From Stutzerimonas stutzeri RCH2 (lineage in GTDB: Bacteria; Pseudomonadota; Gammaproteobacteria; Pseudomonadales; Pseudomonadaceae), in contig NC_019936.1 in the NCBI RefSeq assembly GCF_000327065.1, positions 1,674,001-1,738,000 of the forward strand: DNA of 64,000 bases. The letters run 5' to 3'. Positions 27,840-36,707 of this stretch are shown in pieces. Made by a program: the position numbers and the translations under genes. How positions within the stretch are numbered: position 1 is the first letter of the stretch; every line of letters starts with the position of its first letter. The notes beneath the pieces were generated by a model. It did not search any database. It saw only the letters and a list, made by a program, of their open reading frames with translations, and had not been told where the DNA came from.

Positions 27840-27856
27840 ATTACGTTTCTGTCAGC
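27840..27856 (-). promoter_or_regulatory. CopR-type box between DUF2933 and copR
   Basis: On the minus strand: CTGACA-GAAAC-GTAAT preceded by G, an exact pattern match. It lies between the divergent DUF2933 and copR genes, so it could serve DUF2933 and copR autoregulation. Confidence 0.65.
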
Positions 27857-27915
27857 TGCTGGTCGCTGCTAACGTGCCGCTGCAAACTGGCGAGTCCCCG
27901 ATGAGGATGTTCCCG

Positions 27916-28599
27916 ATGAAATTGCTGGTCGCCGAAGACGAACCCAAAACCGGCATCTATCTGCAGCAGGGCCTTAGCGAGGCCGGCTTCACCGTCGACC
28001 GCGTCACCAGCGGCACCGACGCGCTGCAGCATGTGCTGAGCGCGCCTTATGACCTGCTGATTCTCGACGTGATGATGCCGGGTCTGGATGGTTGGGAAGT
28101 GCTGCGGCTGGTGCGGGCTTCCGGCAACGAAGTGCCGGTGCTGTTTCTCACCGCGCGCGACCGCGTCGAGGATCGGGTAAAAGGGCTGGAGCTCGGCGCC
28201 GACGACTATCTGGTCAAGCCGTTCGCCTTTTCCGAGCTGCTGGCACGGGTGCGTACCTTGCTCCGGCGCGGCAACGCGGCGGCCCTGCAGACGCAGCTGA
28301 AAGTCGCCGATCTGGAAGTCGACCTGCTCAAGCGCCGCGCGGTGCGCGCCGGTCAGCGTATCGACCTGACCGCCAAGGAATTCGCCCTGCTGGAACTGCT
28401 GCTGCGCCGGCGCGGCGAGGTGCTGCCGAAATCGCTGATCGCCTCGCAGGTGTGGGACATGAACTTCGACAGCGACACCAACGTCATCGAGGTGGCGATC
28501 CGGCGTTTGCGGGCAAAGATCGACGATGGCTTCGAGCCCAAGCTGATCCATACCGCACGGGGCATGGGCTACATGCTCGACGAGCCGGACACGCCATGA
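27916..28599 (+). CDS. copR: Copper-responsive response regulator CopR (OmpR family)
   Basis: This 227-residue regulator has a receiver domain with phospho-acceptor D51 ([10 protein letters not shown]) and a C-terminal winged helix typical of heavy-metal regulators ([31 protein letters not shown]). The ATG at 27916 is favoured because GAGG (27904-27907) lies eight bases before it; an ATG at 27901 is possible. It overlaps copS by four bases. The four CopR-type boxes in this island are its probable targets, including one at its own promoter. Confidence 0.93.
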   Translation: MKLLVAEDEPKTGIYLQQGLSEAGFTVDRVTSGTDALQHVLSAPYDLLILDVMMPGLDGWEVLRLVRASGNEVPVLFLTARDRVEDRVKGLELGADDYLVKPFAFSELLARVRTLLRRGNAAALQTQLKVADLEVDLLKRRAVRAGQRIDLTAKEFALLELLLRRRGEVLPKSLIASQVWDMNFDSDTNVIEVAIRRLRAKIDDGFEPKLIHTARGMGYMLDEPDTP

Positions 28600-29960
28600 A
28601 GCGACTGTCGCTGACTGCAAGGCTGAGTCTGATGTTCATGCTGGCGGTAACCGGTGTGCTGGCGGCGGCCGGATACTTCTTCAGCCAGCTCAGCGAGCAT
28701 CATTTCGACGAACTGGACCGCCATACGCTGCACGAAAAGCTCGAGGCAAGCCGACGCTTGCTGGGGGAGCTGGATGATCTGCAGGATTTCGAGCGTGTGC
28801 GCCCACAGCTGCAGGCGTTGCTCGGCGGCCACAGCGAGATGCGCGGCTTCGTCTTCGACGGGCGCGGTGCTCAGTTGTTTCCTCAGCTGGGCGTTGATGA
28901 AGCGGAGCCGGCGTTGCTTGCGCTGATCGGCCGGGAGGGCGGGGAGCTGACACTCGACGGGCACGTCTGGCGCGGTGAGGCCGGGCATGTCGCGATCGGC
29001 GCGCAGCGGCTGACCTTGCTGATCCTGCTCGATGTCACCGCGCACAAGGCCTTCTTTCACACCTTCAGCGGCTGGCTGTGGGCGGCACTGGTGCTTTGCG
29101 CCTTGCTCAGCGGGTTGCTCGGCTGGCTGCTGGTGCGTAGCGGCTTGCGACCGTTGCGCGAGGTGACGCAGGTGGCGGCTTCGGTATCGGCCAAGTCGCT
29201 GCGTGAGCGCATCCCCGACGAGTCGACACCGGCGGAACTGCAGCAGCTGGTACAGGCCTTCAACGCCATGCTGGCGCGACTGGAAGACGCCTTCGTGCGG
29301 TTGTCGAACTTCTCCGCCGACATCGCCCACGAACTGCGCACACCGCTGAGCAACCTGATGACCCACACCGAGGTGGCGCTGACCCGCGCGCGCACCCTGG
29401 ACCAGTATCAGGACAATCTGCATTCGAATCTGGAGGAGCTGCAGCGCATGTCGCGGATGATCGACGACATGCTGTTTCTGGCCAAGGCGGACAACGGCCT
29501 GATCGTGCCGGATGCCAAACCCGTCGCGCTGGAGGCGTTGTGCGCGCAGCTACTGGACTACTATCAGCTCTCGGCTGACGAACGCGGGGTGCGCTTCGAA
29601 CTGTCTGGTGCTGGCACGATCCAGGGCGATCTGCTGATGCTGCGCCGGGCATTGTCCAACCTGTTGTCCAATGCGCTGCGCTACACACCTGATGGCGGGG
29701 TGATTGGCGTGCGCATCGAGCAGGGCGCCACTGGCGTGGCGCTTGAGGTGAGCAATCCCGGGACGACCATTGCGCCGGAACATCTGGACCGGCTGTTCGA
29801 TCGCTTCTATCGGGGTGACCCGGCGCGCCGCGAAGGCAATCCGAGTAATGCCGGCCTCGGCCTGGCGATTACCCGTTCTATCGTCCAGGCCCATCAGGGT
29901 TCTATCGGCTGTGCCTCCGAGCAAGGCTGGACGACCTTCCGGTTGCAGTTCCCGGCCTGA
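28596..29960 (+). CDS. copS: Copper sensor histidine kinase CopS
   Basis: This 454-residue inner-membrane kinase has a first membrane segment at about residues 12-30 and a periplasmic sensor loop of about 120 residues containing several His. A second membrane segment is near residues 155-180 and a HAMP follows. The HisKA domain has phospho-acceptor H245 in [13 protein letters not shown], and the ATPase domain has [14 protein letters not shown] and [11 protein letters not shown]. It partners CopR and probably detects periplasmic copper. It is convergent with the Met-rich protein gene. Confidence 0.92.
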   Translation: MKRLSLTARLSLMFMLAVTGVLAAAGYFFSQLSEHHFDELDRHTLHEKLEASRRLLGELDDLQDFERVRPQLQALLGGHSEMRGFVFDGRGAQLFPQLGVDEAEPALLALIGREGGELTLDGHVWRGEAGHVAIGAQRLTLLILLDVTAHKAFFHTFSGWLWAALVLCALLSGLLGWLLVRSGLRPLREVTQVAASVSAKSLRERIPDESTPAELQQLVQAFNAMLARLEDAFVRLSNFSADIAHELRTPLSNLMTHTEVALTRARTLDQYQDNLHSNLEELQRMSRMIDDMLFLAKADNGLIVPDAKPVALEALCAQLLDYYQLSADERGVRFELSGAGTIQGDLLMLRRALSNLLSNALRYTPDGGVIGVRIEQGATGVALEVSNPGTTIAPEHLDRLFDRFYRGDPARREGNPSNAGLGLAITRSIVQAHQGSIGCASEQGWTTFRLQFPA

Positions 29961-29968
29961 GTGCGCGT

Positions 29969-30421
29969 TCAGGAAGCAGGGTCTGCCAGCTGAACGCGCA
30001 TGCTGATCGCTCCGCTGACGCTGAGTCGGGCGACGAGATAGGCAGCGCTCTGCTCACCGATGCCCAGCGCGGCGGCCAACCCGGCCGCATCCAGCTCGCC
30101 TTTCTCGCGCAGGTGCTGCAGGGCATCGCCCTGCAACTGCTCAAGCCAGTCGCTGAACAGCTGCTGCAGTTCCGGTGTGGCGAATGCAGCCATGTCAGTG
30201 GTGTGCTGAATGGCGGTCAGCATCTGCGAACACATGCCCATGCACATCTGCATCATCGGTGGGGCCGAGTTGCCGGCATCCCCGAGCATCTTCTTCATCA
30301 TGCTCAGCGGGTCGGGGCCGGAGCCCCCCTTTCCCATCTGCGCCATCATCTTACGGGCCATGGCGCGGCCCATTTCCATCGGGCAGCCGCTGTGCTCTTG
30401 CTCGTGCTCGTTAGCGTTCAT
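29969..30421 (-). CDS. Met/Cys-rich protein of unknown function in the copper island
   Basis: This 150-residue protein has no signal peptide. Residues 1-70 contain sixteen Met plus Cys13, Cys60 and Cys64 (MMQMCMGMCSQML), a composition that suggests Cu(I) binding. Residues 85-110 are an amphipathic helical stretch. Residues 109-145 (DAAGLAAALGIGEQSAAYLVARL) look like a winged helix-turn-helix. It could be a cytoplasmic copper sensor or chaperone. The family is not recognised. It sits between copS and dsbS, convergent with copS. Confidence 0.7.
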   Translation of the reverse strand: MNANEHEQEHSGCPMEMGRAMARKMMAQMGKGGSGPDPLSMMKKMLGDAGNSAPPMMQMCMGMCSQMLTAIQHTTDMAAFATPELQQLFSDWLEQLQGDALQHLREKGELDAAGLAAALGIGEQSAAYLVARLSVSGAISMRVQLADPAS

Positions 30422-30502
30422 GGCGATTTCCTCTTCGGGACGGGTAAGTGCCCGAGATTCCGGCATTGGACGCCGAGGCGTGGTTCGCAGCCTTGATCTC
30501 GA

Positions 30503-31825
30503 TCAGCGCTGCAGCGGCACGGTCAGCGATACGCGCAGGCCGTCGGGCTGGCTGTCGAAGGCGAGGGTGCAGTCGCAGCGTTGCGCGATCGCCTGGACGA
30601 TGGCCAGACCGAGGCCACTGCCGCTGCTGCTGGTATGACGCCAGAATCGACGGGTCAGATGCTGAAGATGCTCGGCCGCAATCCCTGGCCCCTGATCGTG
30701 CACTTCGAAGCGCACCCGTGAGTCATCGCCGTGCAGCACAAGCAACACCGACGTTCCGGCAGCCGTGTGACGCTGGGCGTTTTCCAGCAGGTTGCGCAGC
30801 GCGGCGATTGCCAGCACCGGCGGCATCGCCAGTGGCGCAGCGGGCAGGTTCGCCGGCACCTGCAGCTGGATGGGTGCGCCATCGCCGCCATTGGCGTCCT
30901 GTATCGCCAGCCGTGCGACCTCGGCGGCCGAGCACTGCAGGCCGTCGTCGAAATCCAGACTGCCTTCCACCCGTGCCAGCAGCAACAGCTGCTCAAGCGT
31001 GCGTTGCAGCCGATCGGCACCGGCCTCGGCGTTGGCCAGTGCCTGCGCGGCCGCAGCGCCCTCGGTCATCCGCGCCACCTGAAGGTGGGTCTTGATCGCT
31101 GTCAGCGGGCTGCGCAGTTCATGGGCGGCATCCCCGGTCAGCCGGCGCTCGCGTTCGATGGCATCGCTGATGCGTTGGAACAGCTGATTCTGCGTTTGCA
31201 CCAGCGGCAGCAACTCCGCTGGCAAACCGTCGAGCGGCAGCGGTTCCAGGGAGTCCGCGCCGCGCCGGGTCAACGCCTGGCGAATCCGTTGTAACGGCGC
31301 CAGCCCGCGGCCAAGGCCGAGCCATAGCAGGCCCAGGCTGCCGAGCAGGGCGACCGCCACTGGCAGCGCAGCGGCCAGCAACACCGAACGTTTCAGCGCG
31401 GCGCGCTCGTCAAGGCGATCGGCCGTGGTGATGCGCAGCTCGCCCTGCACCAGAGTGAAGCTGCGCCAGGGGACGCCATCGATCAGCTGGTCACGAAAGC
31501 CGTTCCCCTCCGCATCCAGCTGCTGATCGGGTGCACTGTGGCTGCGCGCGAGTACCTCGCCGCGCAGCGAGCTGACCTGGCAGGCCAGGCCGTTGGGAAT
31601 GCCCAGCTGCTCGGCGCTCAGGCGTTTCGCCGAGCTGTCACCGGGCAGTGGCTGCGGCAGCTGCACCAGCAGGCCGGCAACCATGCGCGCCGAGGCCGCC
31701 AGGCGCTGGTCGAGTGAGAGCATCATCTGGCTGCGCAGGTCGACCAGCATCCAGGTCGCGGCCAGCGCCCAGAGCAGCACGAAGGCCGAGCCGAGCATCA
31801 GTGTCAGGCGCAGGCGCAGACTCAT
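30503..31825 (-). CDS. dsbS: Sensor histidine kinase, DsbS-like
   Basis: This 440-residue kinase has two membrane segments (residues 9-29 and 147-171) flanking a periplasmic loop of about 115 residues. The loop has a single Cys, C82, in GLACQVSS. The kinase core has H235 in GDAAHELRSPLTAIKTH and the GSGLGLAIVQAI ATP lid. Gene order with the regulator and the divergent dsbD-tlpA-dsbG run matches P. aeruginosa PA2476-PA2480, where the sensor is described as DsbS and its Cys82 as the copper-sensing residue (from memory). It overlaps dsbR by four bases. Assignment rests on synteny and this Cys. Confidence 0.82.
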   Translation of the reverse strand: MSLRLRLTLMLGSAFVLLWALAATWMLVDLRSQMMLSLDQRLAASARMVAGLLVQLPQPLPGDSSAKRLSAEQLGIPNGLACQVSSLRGEVLARSHSAPDQQLDAEGNGFRDQLIDGVPWRSFTLVQGELRITTADRLDERAALKRSVLLAAALPVAVALLGSLGLLWLGLGRGLAPLQRIRQALTRRGADSLEPLPLDGLPAELLPLVQTQNQLFQRISDAIERERRLTGDAAHELRSPLTAIKTHLQVARMTEGAAAAQALANAEAGADRLQRTLEQLLLLARVEGSLDFDDGLQCSAAEVARLAIQDANGGDGAPIQLQVPANLPAAPLAMPPVLAIAALRNLLENAQRHTAAGTSVLLVLHGDDSRVRFEVHDQGPGIAAEHLQHLTRRFWRHTSSSGSGLGLAIVQAIAQRCDCTLAFDSQPDGLRVSLTVPLQR

Positions 31826-32499
31826 GGCGCGTCCTCGTCGCCGGCGGGGCCGAGACGATAGCCAAGCCCGCGCACGGTTTCGACGATACCGTTGCCGAGC
31901 TTGCGGCGCAGGTGGTGGATATGCACGTTCAGCGCGTTGCTCTCGACGTCATCGGCGAAGCCGTAAACGGCATCCTTGAGTTGCTCGCTGCTGAGTACCC
32001 GGCCCTGATTGTTGAGCAGCGCCTGTAAGAGCGCCTGTTCGCGGCGGGACAGATCCACCGGTTGGCCGTCCAGGCGCACCTCACATCGGTCTGGGTCGTA
32101 GCTGAGCCGGCCGTGCTCGATGATGTTGACGCTGCGCCCGGCCATGCGCCGCATCAGCGTGTGCAGGCGTGCGGCCAGCTCGCGCAGGTCGAAGGGTTTG
32201 AGCAGGTAGTCATCCGCACCTGCCTGCAGGCCGGTGACCCGATCACTGACCGCATCGCGCGCGGTGAGTACCAGCACCGGCAGCGCCATGCCCTGTTGAC
32301 GCAGGCGTCGCAGCAGGCTGATGCCGTCTTCGTCGGGCAGGCCGAGGTCGAGGATGAGCACATCGAAATTGGCGGCGCGCAGCATCGCTTCGGCATTGGC
32401 GGCCGTAGTGGCATGGTCGACGGTCAGGCCCTGGGCATTGAGTCCGGCGACGATACCGCTGGCGATCAGCGCGTCGTCCTCGGCAAGCAGCACGTGCAT
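31822..32499 (-). CDS. dsbR: Response regulator, DsbR-like (OmpR family)
   Basis: This 225-residue OmpR-type regulator has phospho-acceptor D51 (VLILDLGLPDEDG) and K101 in DDYLLKPFDL. The C-terminal winged helix has the typical RREQALLQALLNNQGRVLS and VHIHHLRRKLG. It belongs with the QseB/PmrA subgroup. The upstream gap of 139 bases to divergent dsbD contains two direct-repeat boxes of the PmrA/QseB pattern, suggesting it controls dsbD-tlpA-dsbG and itself. Confidence 0.85.
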   Translation of the reverse strand: MHVLLAEDDALIASGIVAGLNAQGLTVDHATTAANAEAMLRAANFDVLILDLGLPDEDGISLLRRLRQQGMALPVLVLTARDAVSDRVTGLQAGADDYLLKPFDLRELAARLHTLMRRMAGRSVNIIEHGRLSYDPDRCEVRLDGQPVDLSRREQALLQALLNNQGRVLSSEQLKDAVYGFADDVESNALNVHIHHLRRKLGNGIVETVRGLGYRLGPAGDEDAP

Positions 32500-32540
32500 G
32501 AAAGGGGTCCGGTGGCAAAGCTCAATAGTCGACCTTAACG

Positions 32541-32557
32541 ATTAAGGCAGCGTTATG
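32541..32557 (+). promoter_or_regulatory. Direct-repeat response-regulator box 1 (ATTAAG-N5-GTTATG)
   Basis: Half-sites ATTAAG (32541-32546) and GTTATG (32552-32557) have an 11-base period, as in PmrA/QseB-type sites. It overlaps the near-palindrome CCTTAA-CGA-TTAAGG at 32533-32547. It lies between divergent dsbR and dsbD. Confidence 0.5.
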
Positions 32558-32573
32558 CAGCCCGTGCCGTTGC

Positions 32574-32590
32574 GTTAATGGCGCGTTAAT
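32574..32590 (+). promoter_or_regulatory. Direct-repeat response-regulator box 2 (GTTAAT-N5-GTTAAT)
   Basis: Two identical half-sites GTTAAT (32574-32579 and 32585-32590) with five-base spacing lie 49 bases upstream of the dsbD ATG. They fit the two-monomer tandem binding of OmpR-family regulators, probably DsbR. Confidence 0.6.
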
Positions 32591-32638
32591 CCCGCACCGG
32601 CATGCTGCGCGGCAGTCGTTTTACATAGAAGGTGTCCG

Positions 32639-34375
32639 ATGCGTGCGTTGCTGCTGATGCTTCTGCTGCTCCTGCCGGGGCTGGCCCTGCCGGCCGGTGG
32701 ACTGTTCGGCGGTTCTGCGCAGCAGGATTTCCTGCCGGTGGAAGAGGCGTTCGCGCTGACGGTCAGCCCGCAGGACAATGGCGCGACGCTGCTGCACTGG
32801 CGGATCGCGCCGGGCTATTACCTCTATCAGCAGCGCCTGCAATTCGACGGGCTGCCGCCGGAGCGCCAGCCACAGCTGCCGGAAGGTCAGCCCTACAGCG
32901 ACGAATTCTTCGGCGACTCGCAGATCTACCGCGACAGCCTCGAACTGATCATCCCGGCGGGCGCCGAGAACAACGTGCGTCTGGGCTGGCAGGGCTGCGC
33001 CGATGCGGGACTGTGCTATCCGCCGCAGACGCGTGAAGTGTCGCTGAGCGGTGACGGCAGCGCCTCGGCAGCCTCCGGGCAGGCCAGAGATCAGGCGCTG
33101 GCCAGTGGTCTGGCGGGCCAGGCGCTGGGCTGGAGTCTGCTGGTGTTCTTCGGCCTCGGCTTGTTGCTCGCCTTCACCCCCTGTTCGTTGCCGATGCTGC
33201 CGATCCTGGCAGGCATCGTGGTGGGCAGCGGCGCCACGTCGCGTCGCGGTTTCGCCCTGGCTTCGACCTATGTGGTCAGCATGGCGCTGGTCTACGCCGG
33301 GCTCGGTGTGCTGGCGGCGCTGCTCGGCGCCAACCTGCAGGCGGCACTGCAGCAACCCTGGTTGCTGACCAGTTTCGCCGTGCTGTTCGTGCTGCTGGCG
33401 CTGCCAATGTTCGGTTTGTTCGAGCTGCAATTGCCGGTGGCGCTGCGTGATCGTCTGCAGCGTGTCGGTGATCGCCAGCGCGGCGGTAACCTCGCCGGGG
33501 CTGGCGCGCTGGGCGTGCTCTCCGGCCTGCTGGTCGGCCCCTGCATGACCGCGCCACTGGCCGCCGCGCTGCTGTTCATCGCACAGAGCGGCAGTGCGCT
33601 GCAGGGTGGCCTGGTGCTGTTCGCGTTGGGCCTGGGCATCGGCACGCCGTTGCTGTTGCTGGTGACGGTTGGCCAGCGCTTTCTGCCCAAGCCGGGCGCC
33701 TGGATGGATCGGGTCAAGGTGGTGTTCGGCTTTCTCTTCCTGGCGGCGGCGCTGTTCGTTGCCCGTCCGTTGCTGGCCGACTGGCTGTGGCTGGGCCTGT
33801 GGGGCGCACTGCTGGTGGTGCTCGCGACCGCCTTGCTGAATGTGGCGCAGGCAGTGCAACGCCAACGCGTGCTCTGTCAGGCCAGCGGCGTTCTGCTGGG
33901 GCTGTGGGGTGCGGCGATGCTGCTGGGTGCCGCCGGCGGAGCGGATGATCCGCGTCGGCCGCTGGCGATCTATGCCGGCGGTGGGGCGGATGCCATCTCC
34001 GCCGAAGTTCACGCGCTCGGTTTCAGCGATCCGGCCGTACTCGATCGTGAGCTGGCAGCGGCCAAGGCGCAGGGCCAGTGGGTGCTGATCGATTACTACG
34101 CCGACTGGTGCGTCTCCTGTAAGGTCATGGAGAAGGAGGTCTTCGGCAACGCCGAGGTACAGGCAAGCCTGGATGGCGTGCGGGTGCTGCGTCCCGACGT
34201 GACGCGCAGTGGCGCCGCCAGCCGCGAGTTGCTGGACCGTTACCAGGTACTCGGCCCGCCAACGCTGGTGTGGATCGGCCCGGACGGCGTGGAGCGCCGC
34301 GAGCGCCGTATCACTGGCGAGGTCGGTGCCGAGGGCTTTCTGCAGAACTGGAACCAGACCCGGGAGCGAGGTTGA
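32639..34375 (+). CDS. dsbD: Thiol:disulfide interchange protein DsbD (electron conduit across the inner membrane)
   Basis: This 578-residue protein has a signal peptide (residues 1-21). A periplasmic immunoglobulin-like domain with redox pair C120 and C126 (GCADAGLCYPP) follows, then eight membrane segments with Cys in FTPCSLPMLP and GPCMTAP. The C-terminal thioredoxin domain has YADWCVSCKVME (C491, C494). It carries reducing electrons from cytoplasmic thioredoxin to periplasmic oxidoreductases. It is first of dsbD-tlpA-dsbG, with one-base overlap into the next gene. In P. aeruginosa this operon confers copper resistance through thiol maintenance (recalled). Confidence 0.93.
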   Translation: MRALLLMLLLLLPGLALPAGGLFGGSAQQDFLPVEEAFALTVSPQDNGATLLHWRIAPGYYLYQQRLQFDGLPPERQPQLPEGQPYSDEFFGDSQIYRDSLELIIPAGAENNVRLGWQGCADAGLCYPPQTREVSLSGDGSASAASGQARDQALASGLAGQALGWSLLVFFGLGLLLAFTPCSLPMLPILAGIVVGSGATSRRGFALASTYVVSMALVYAGLGVLAALLGANLQAALQQPWLLTSFAVLFVLLALPMFGLFELQLPVALRDRLQRVGDRQRGGNLAGAGALGVLSGLLVGPCMTAPLAAALLFIAQSGSALQGGLVLFALGLGIGTPLLLLVTVGQRFLPKPGAWMDRVKVVFGFLFLAAALFVARPLLADWLWLGLWGALLVVLATALLNVAQAVQRQRVLCQASGVLLGLWGAAMLLGAAGGADDPRRPLAIYAGGGADAISAEVHALGFSDPAVLDRELAAAKAQGQWVLIDYYADWCVSCKVMEKEVFGNAEVQASLDGVRVLRPDVTRSGAASRELLDRYQVLGPPTLVWIGPDGVERRERRITGEVGAEGFLQNWNQTRERG

Positions 34376-35190
34376 TGCTGACTGTGAATATCGGGCCGCT
34401 GGCACTGGCGGTGCCTCATGTGATCTTGCTGGGCAGCCTGCTGCTGGCGACCCTGACCGGCTGGTGGGTCGGCCGCCGGAGCGAACGCAATCCTGAGCGG
34501 CAGCTGTTTCGCCTGCTGCTGGTGGCATTGCTGGTAGCACGCCTGGCATTCGTCGCGCTGTACTGGGCGTACTACCGAGACGACTGGCTGAGCGTCATCG
34601 ATATCCGCGATGGTGGCTTCATTGCCTGGCCGGGGCTGGTCGCTGCACTGGCGTTGGGTATCTGGTGGGGCTGGCGTGACCGGGAGATGCGCAAGCCATT
34701 GGGCATCGCGCTGACGGTGGGAATCCTCAGCTGGGGCTTCGGCAATCTGGCCTGGCATTCCTTCGAACAGGGCACGCGTCTGCCGGAAATGGCCCTGCGC
34801 GACAACCAGGGGCGTCCGGTGGCGCTCGAGGAGTACGCCGGTCAGCCCTTGGTGATCAATCTCTGGGCGACCTGGTGTCCACCGTGCCGGCGCGAGATGC
34901 CGGTGCTGGCCGATGCCCAGGCGCGGGAAAGCGACACGCTGTTCCTGTTCGTCAACCAGGGCGAGGGGGAAGGGGAGATCAATCGCTTTCTGGAAAAGGC
35001 CGGGCTGACGCTGGAAAACGTCCTGCTCGACAGTGGCGGGCGGCTCGGCCAGCACGTCGGCTCCACGGCGCTGCCGACCACGCTGTTCTACAACGCCGAT
35101 GGCCGCCAGGTCAGCAGCCATCTCGGCGAACTCTCGCACGCCAGCCTGGCGCGCGCGCTGGAAAAACTGAAAGAGGAAGCTGCGCAGTGA
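34375..35190 (+). CDS. TlpA/DsbE-like membrane-anchored thioredoxin with Lgt-like N-terminus
   Basis: This 271-residue protein has four N-terminal membrane segments (residues about 10-130) resembling part of prolipoprotein diacylglyceryl transferase, then a periplasmic thioredoxin-like domain with active site WATWCPPCRRE (C168, C171) and cis-Pro in ALPTTLFYNADG. It overlaps the dsbD stop by one base and the dsbG start by four. It presumably receives electrons from DsbD. The fusion of an Lgt-like segment with TlpA matches the middle gene of the P. aeruginosa dsbD2 operon. Confidence 0.87.
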   Translation: MLTVNIGPLALAVPHVILLGSLLLATLTGWWVGRRSERNPERQLFRLLLVALLVARLAFVALYWAYYRDDWLSVIDIRDGGFIAWPGLVAALALGIWWGWRDREMRKPLGIALTVGILSWGFGNLAWHSFEQGTRLPEMALRDNQGRPVALEEYAGQPLVINLWATWCPPCRREMPVLADAQARESDTLFLFVNQGEGEGEINRFLEKAGLTLENVLLDSGGRLGQHVGSTALPTTLFYNADGRQVSSHLGELSHASLARALEKLKEEAAQ

Positions 35191-35954
35191 TTCGATTCAA
35201 GCCGTTACCCTACCTGCTGGCTGGGGTCAGCCTGCTGGTCCTGCCCACGGTCCAGGCCGAGGAACTGCCGGAGGCGATCAAGGCTGTCGAGGCGCGGGGC
35301 GCCGAGGTGGTCGGCCGCTTCGAAGCTCCCGGTGGGCTCAAGGGCTATGCCGCGCGCTACAACGGTCAGGGCATGGCGTTGTATCTCACGCCGGACGGCG
35401 AGCATGTGCTGATCGGTAGCCTGCTCGATGCGAACGGCGAGGACCTGACCCGCGGGCAGCTGGAAAAACTGGTCTATGAACCGCTGGGCAAGGAAATGTG
35501 GACGCGCATGCAAGACAGCAGCTGGATCGCTGACGGCAAGGCCGACGCACCGCGCATCGTCTACATGTTCAGTGACCCGAACTGCCCGTACTGCAACATG
35601 TTCTGGAAGCAGGCCCGGCCCTGGGTCGATTCCGGCAAGGTGCAGCTGCGGCACATCATGGTCGGCATGCTGCGCGCCGATAGCGCCGGCAAGTCTGCCG
35701 CATTGCTCAGCGCCAAGGATCCGCAGGCCGCACTCAACGAGCACGAGGCGGCGGGCAAGGCGAGCAAGCTCAAGGCGCTGGAGAAGATCCCTGCAGAACT
35801 GGAAGAACAGCTCACCGCCAACCTGATGCTGATGGGCGAACTTGGCGCCCAGGCGACCCCGGCGATCTTCTACCTCGACGACAACGGCCGCTTGCAACAA
35901 CATCAGGGTGCGCCGCGGCCCGAGGCCCTGGAAGAGATCATGGGGCCACGCTGA
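35187..35954 (+). CDS. dsbG: Thiol:disulfide isomerase DsbG/DsbC-like
   Basis: This 255-residue periplasmic protein starts at GTG 35187, which overlaps the previous stop and follows AGAGGAAG by nine bases. It has a signal peptide ending TVQA, an N-terminal dimerisation domain to about residue 90, and a thioredoxin domain with CPYC (C133-C136) and cis-Pro in GAQATPAIFYL. DsbG-type proteins protect or isomerise periplasmic Cys and are kept reduced by DsbD. Context supports maintenance of periplasmic thiols under copper stress. Confidence 0.9.
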   Translation: MIRFKPLPYLLAGVSLLVLPTVQAEELPEAIKAVEARGAEVVGRFEAPGGLKGYAARYNGQGMALYLTPDGEHVLIGSLLDANGEDLTRGQLEKLVYEPLGKEMWTRMQDSSWIADGKADAPRIVYMFSDPNCPYCNMFWKQARPWVDSGKVQLRHIMVGMLRADSAGKSAALLSAKDPQAALNEHEAAGKASKLKALEKIPAELEEQLTANLMLMGELGAQATPAIFYLDDNGRLQQHQGAPRPEALEEIMGPR

Positions 35955-36035
35955 GTCGCGTCGGCCCCAACCGGCTGGCAAAAAGCCTTGCACCCTCCGC
36001 TAGCCGGCTCGCTCGTGCGATCTGCGGAGTATTCG

Positions 36036-36707
36036 TCAGAGCGCGCCGAAAACTTTCTTCGCCAGGCTGGTGGCGGCAGCAGCGGGATTCTTGCGAATGC
36101 CCGCTTCCTGCTCGGCGATGACCGTGAACAGTCCGTCGAGCGCCTGTTCGGTCACGTAGCTTTCGATATTAGCGTAGCTGCCGTTCAGCCCGGCCGGAAC
36201 CTTCGCTGCCACGGCGTTGTACTGCTGCGCCAGGCCGACCTGGTCGGTGGCCTGCTTGACGATGGGCAGGAACTTCGCGCGAATCTGCTCGCGGCTGGAC
36301 TTGTTCAGGTACTGGGTAGCCGAATCGTCGCCGCCGGCGAGAATCGCCTTGGCGTCCTGCACGGTCATCTTGCGCACCGCATCCAGCAGCAATTGCTGGG
36401 CTTGCGGCACGGCCTTTTCGGCGGCGAGGTTCATGCTGTTTTCCAGCTGTTCAACCTGCGCGCCCATGCCGAGCATCTTCAGCATCCGCGAAGCCTTGCC
36501 GATGTTGCCCGGCAGCTCAATGCGCACGTTCGGGTCGCTGCTGAAACCACCGGGCCGGCCGAGTTGCTGCACGGCAACCTTGGTGCCTTGGCTCAAGGCA
36601 TCCTTGAGGCCCGCGCTGGCGTCGCTCTGGGTCAGGTCGGCGAGGGACAGGGCGAAGGCGCTGGCGGACAGGAGCAGACCGGCGACGAGAGTGGTGATGC
36701 GATACAT
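36036..36707 (-). CDS. DUF4197 periplasmic protein
   Basis: This 223-residue exported protein has a signal peptide MYRITTLVAGLLLSASAF-A. The mature protein is mostly helical with DUF4197 motifs: DLTQSDASAGLKDALSQG, PGNIGKASRMLKMLGMG, and the C-terminal EQALDGLFTVIAEQEAGIRKNPAAAATS. Function is unknown. It is monocistronic and divergent from the acetyltransferase that follows. Confidence 0.85.
   Translation of the reverse strand: MYRITTLVAGLLLSASAFALSLADLTQSDASAGLKDALSQGTKVAVQQLGRPGGFSSDPNVRIELPGNIGKASRMLKMLGMGAQVEQLENSMNLAAEKAVPQAQQLLLDAVRKMTVQDAKAILAGGDDSATQYLNKSSREQIRAKFLPIVKQATDQVGLAQQYNAVAAKVPAGLNGSYANIESYVTEQALDGLFTVIAEQEAGIRKNPAAAATSLAKKVFGAL

Noticed and set aside
32621..34549. Minus-strand frame antisense to dsbD
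   Set aside because: Gln/Arg-rich composition, no domain, and overlaps a clear DsbD gene.
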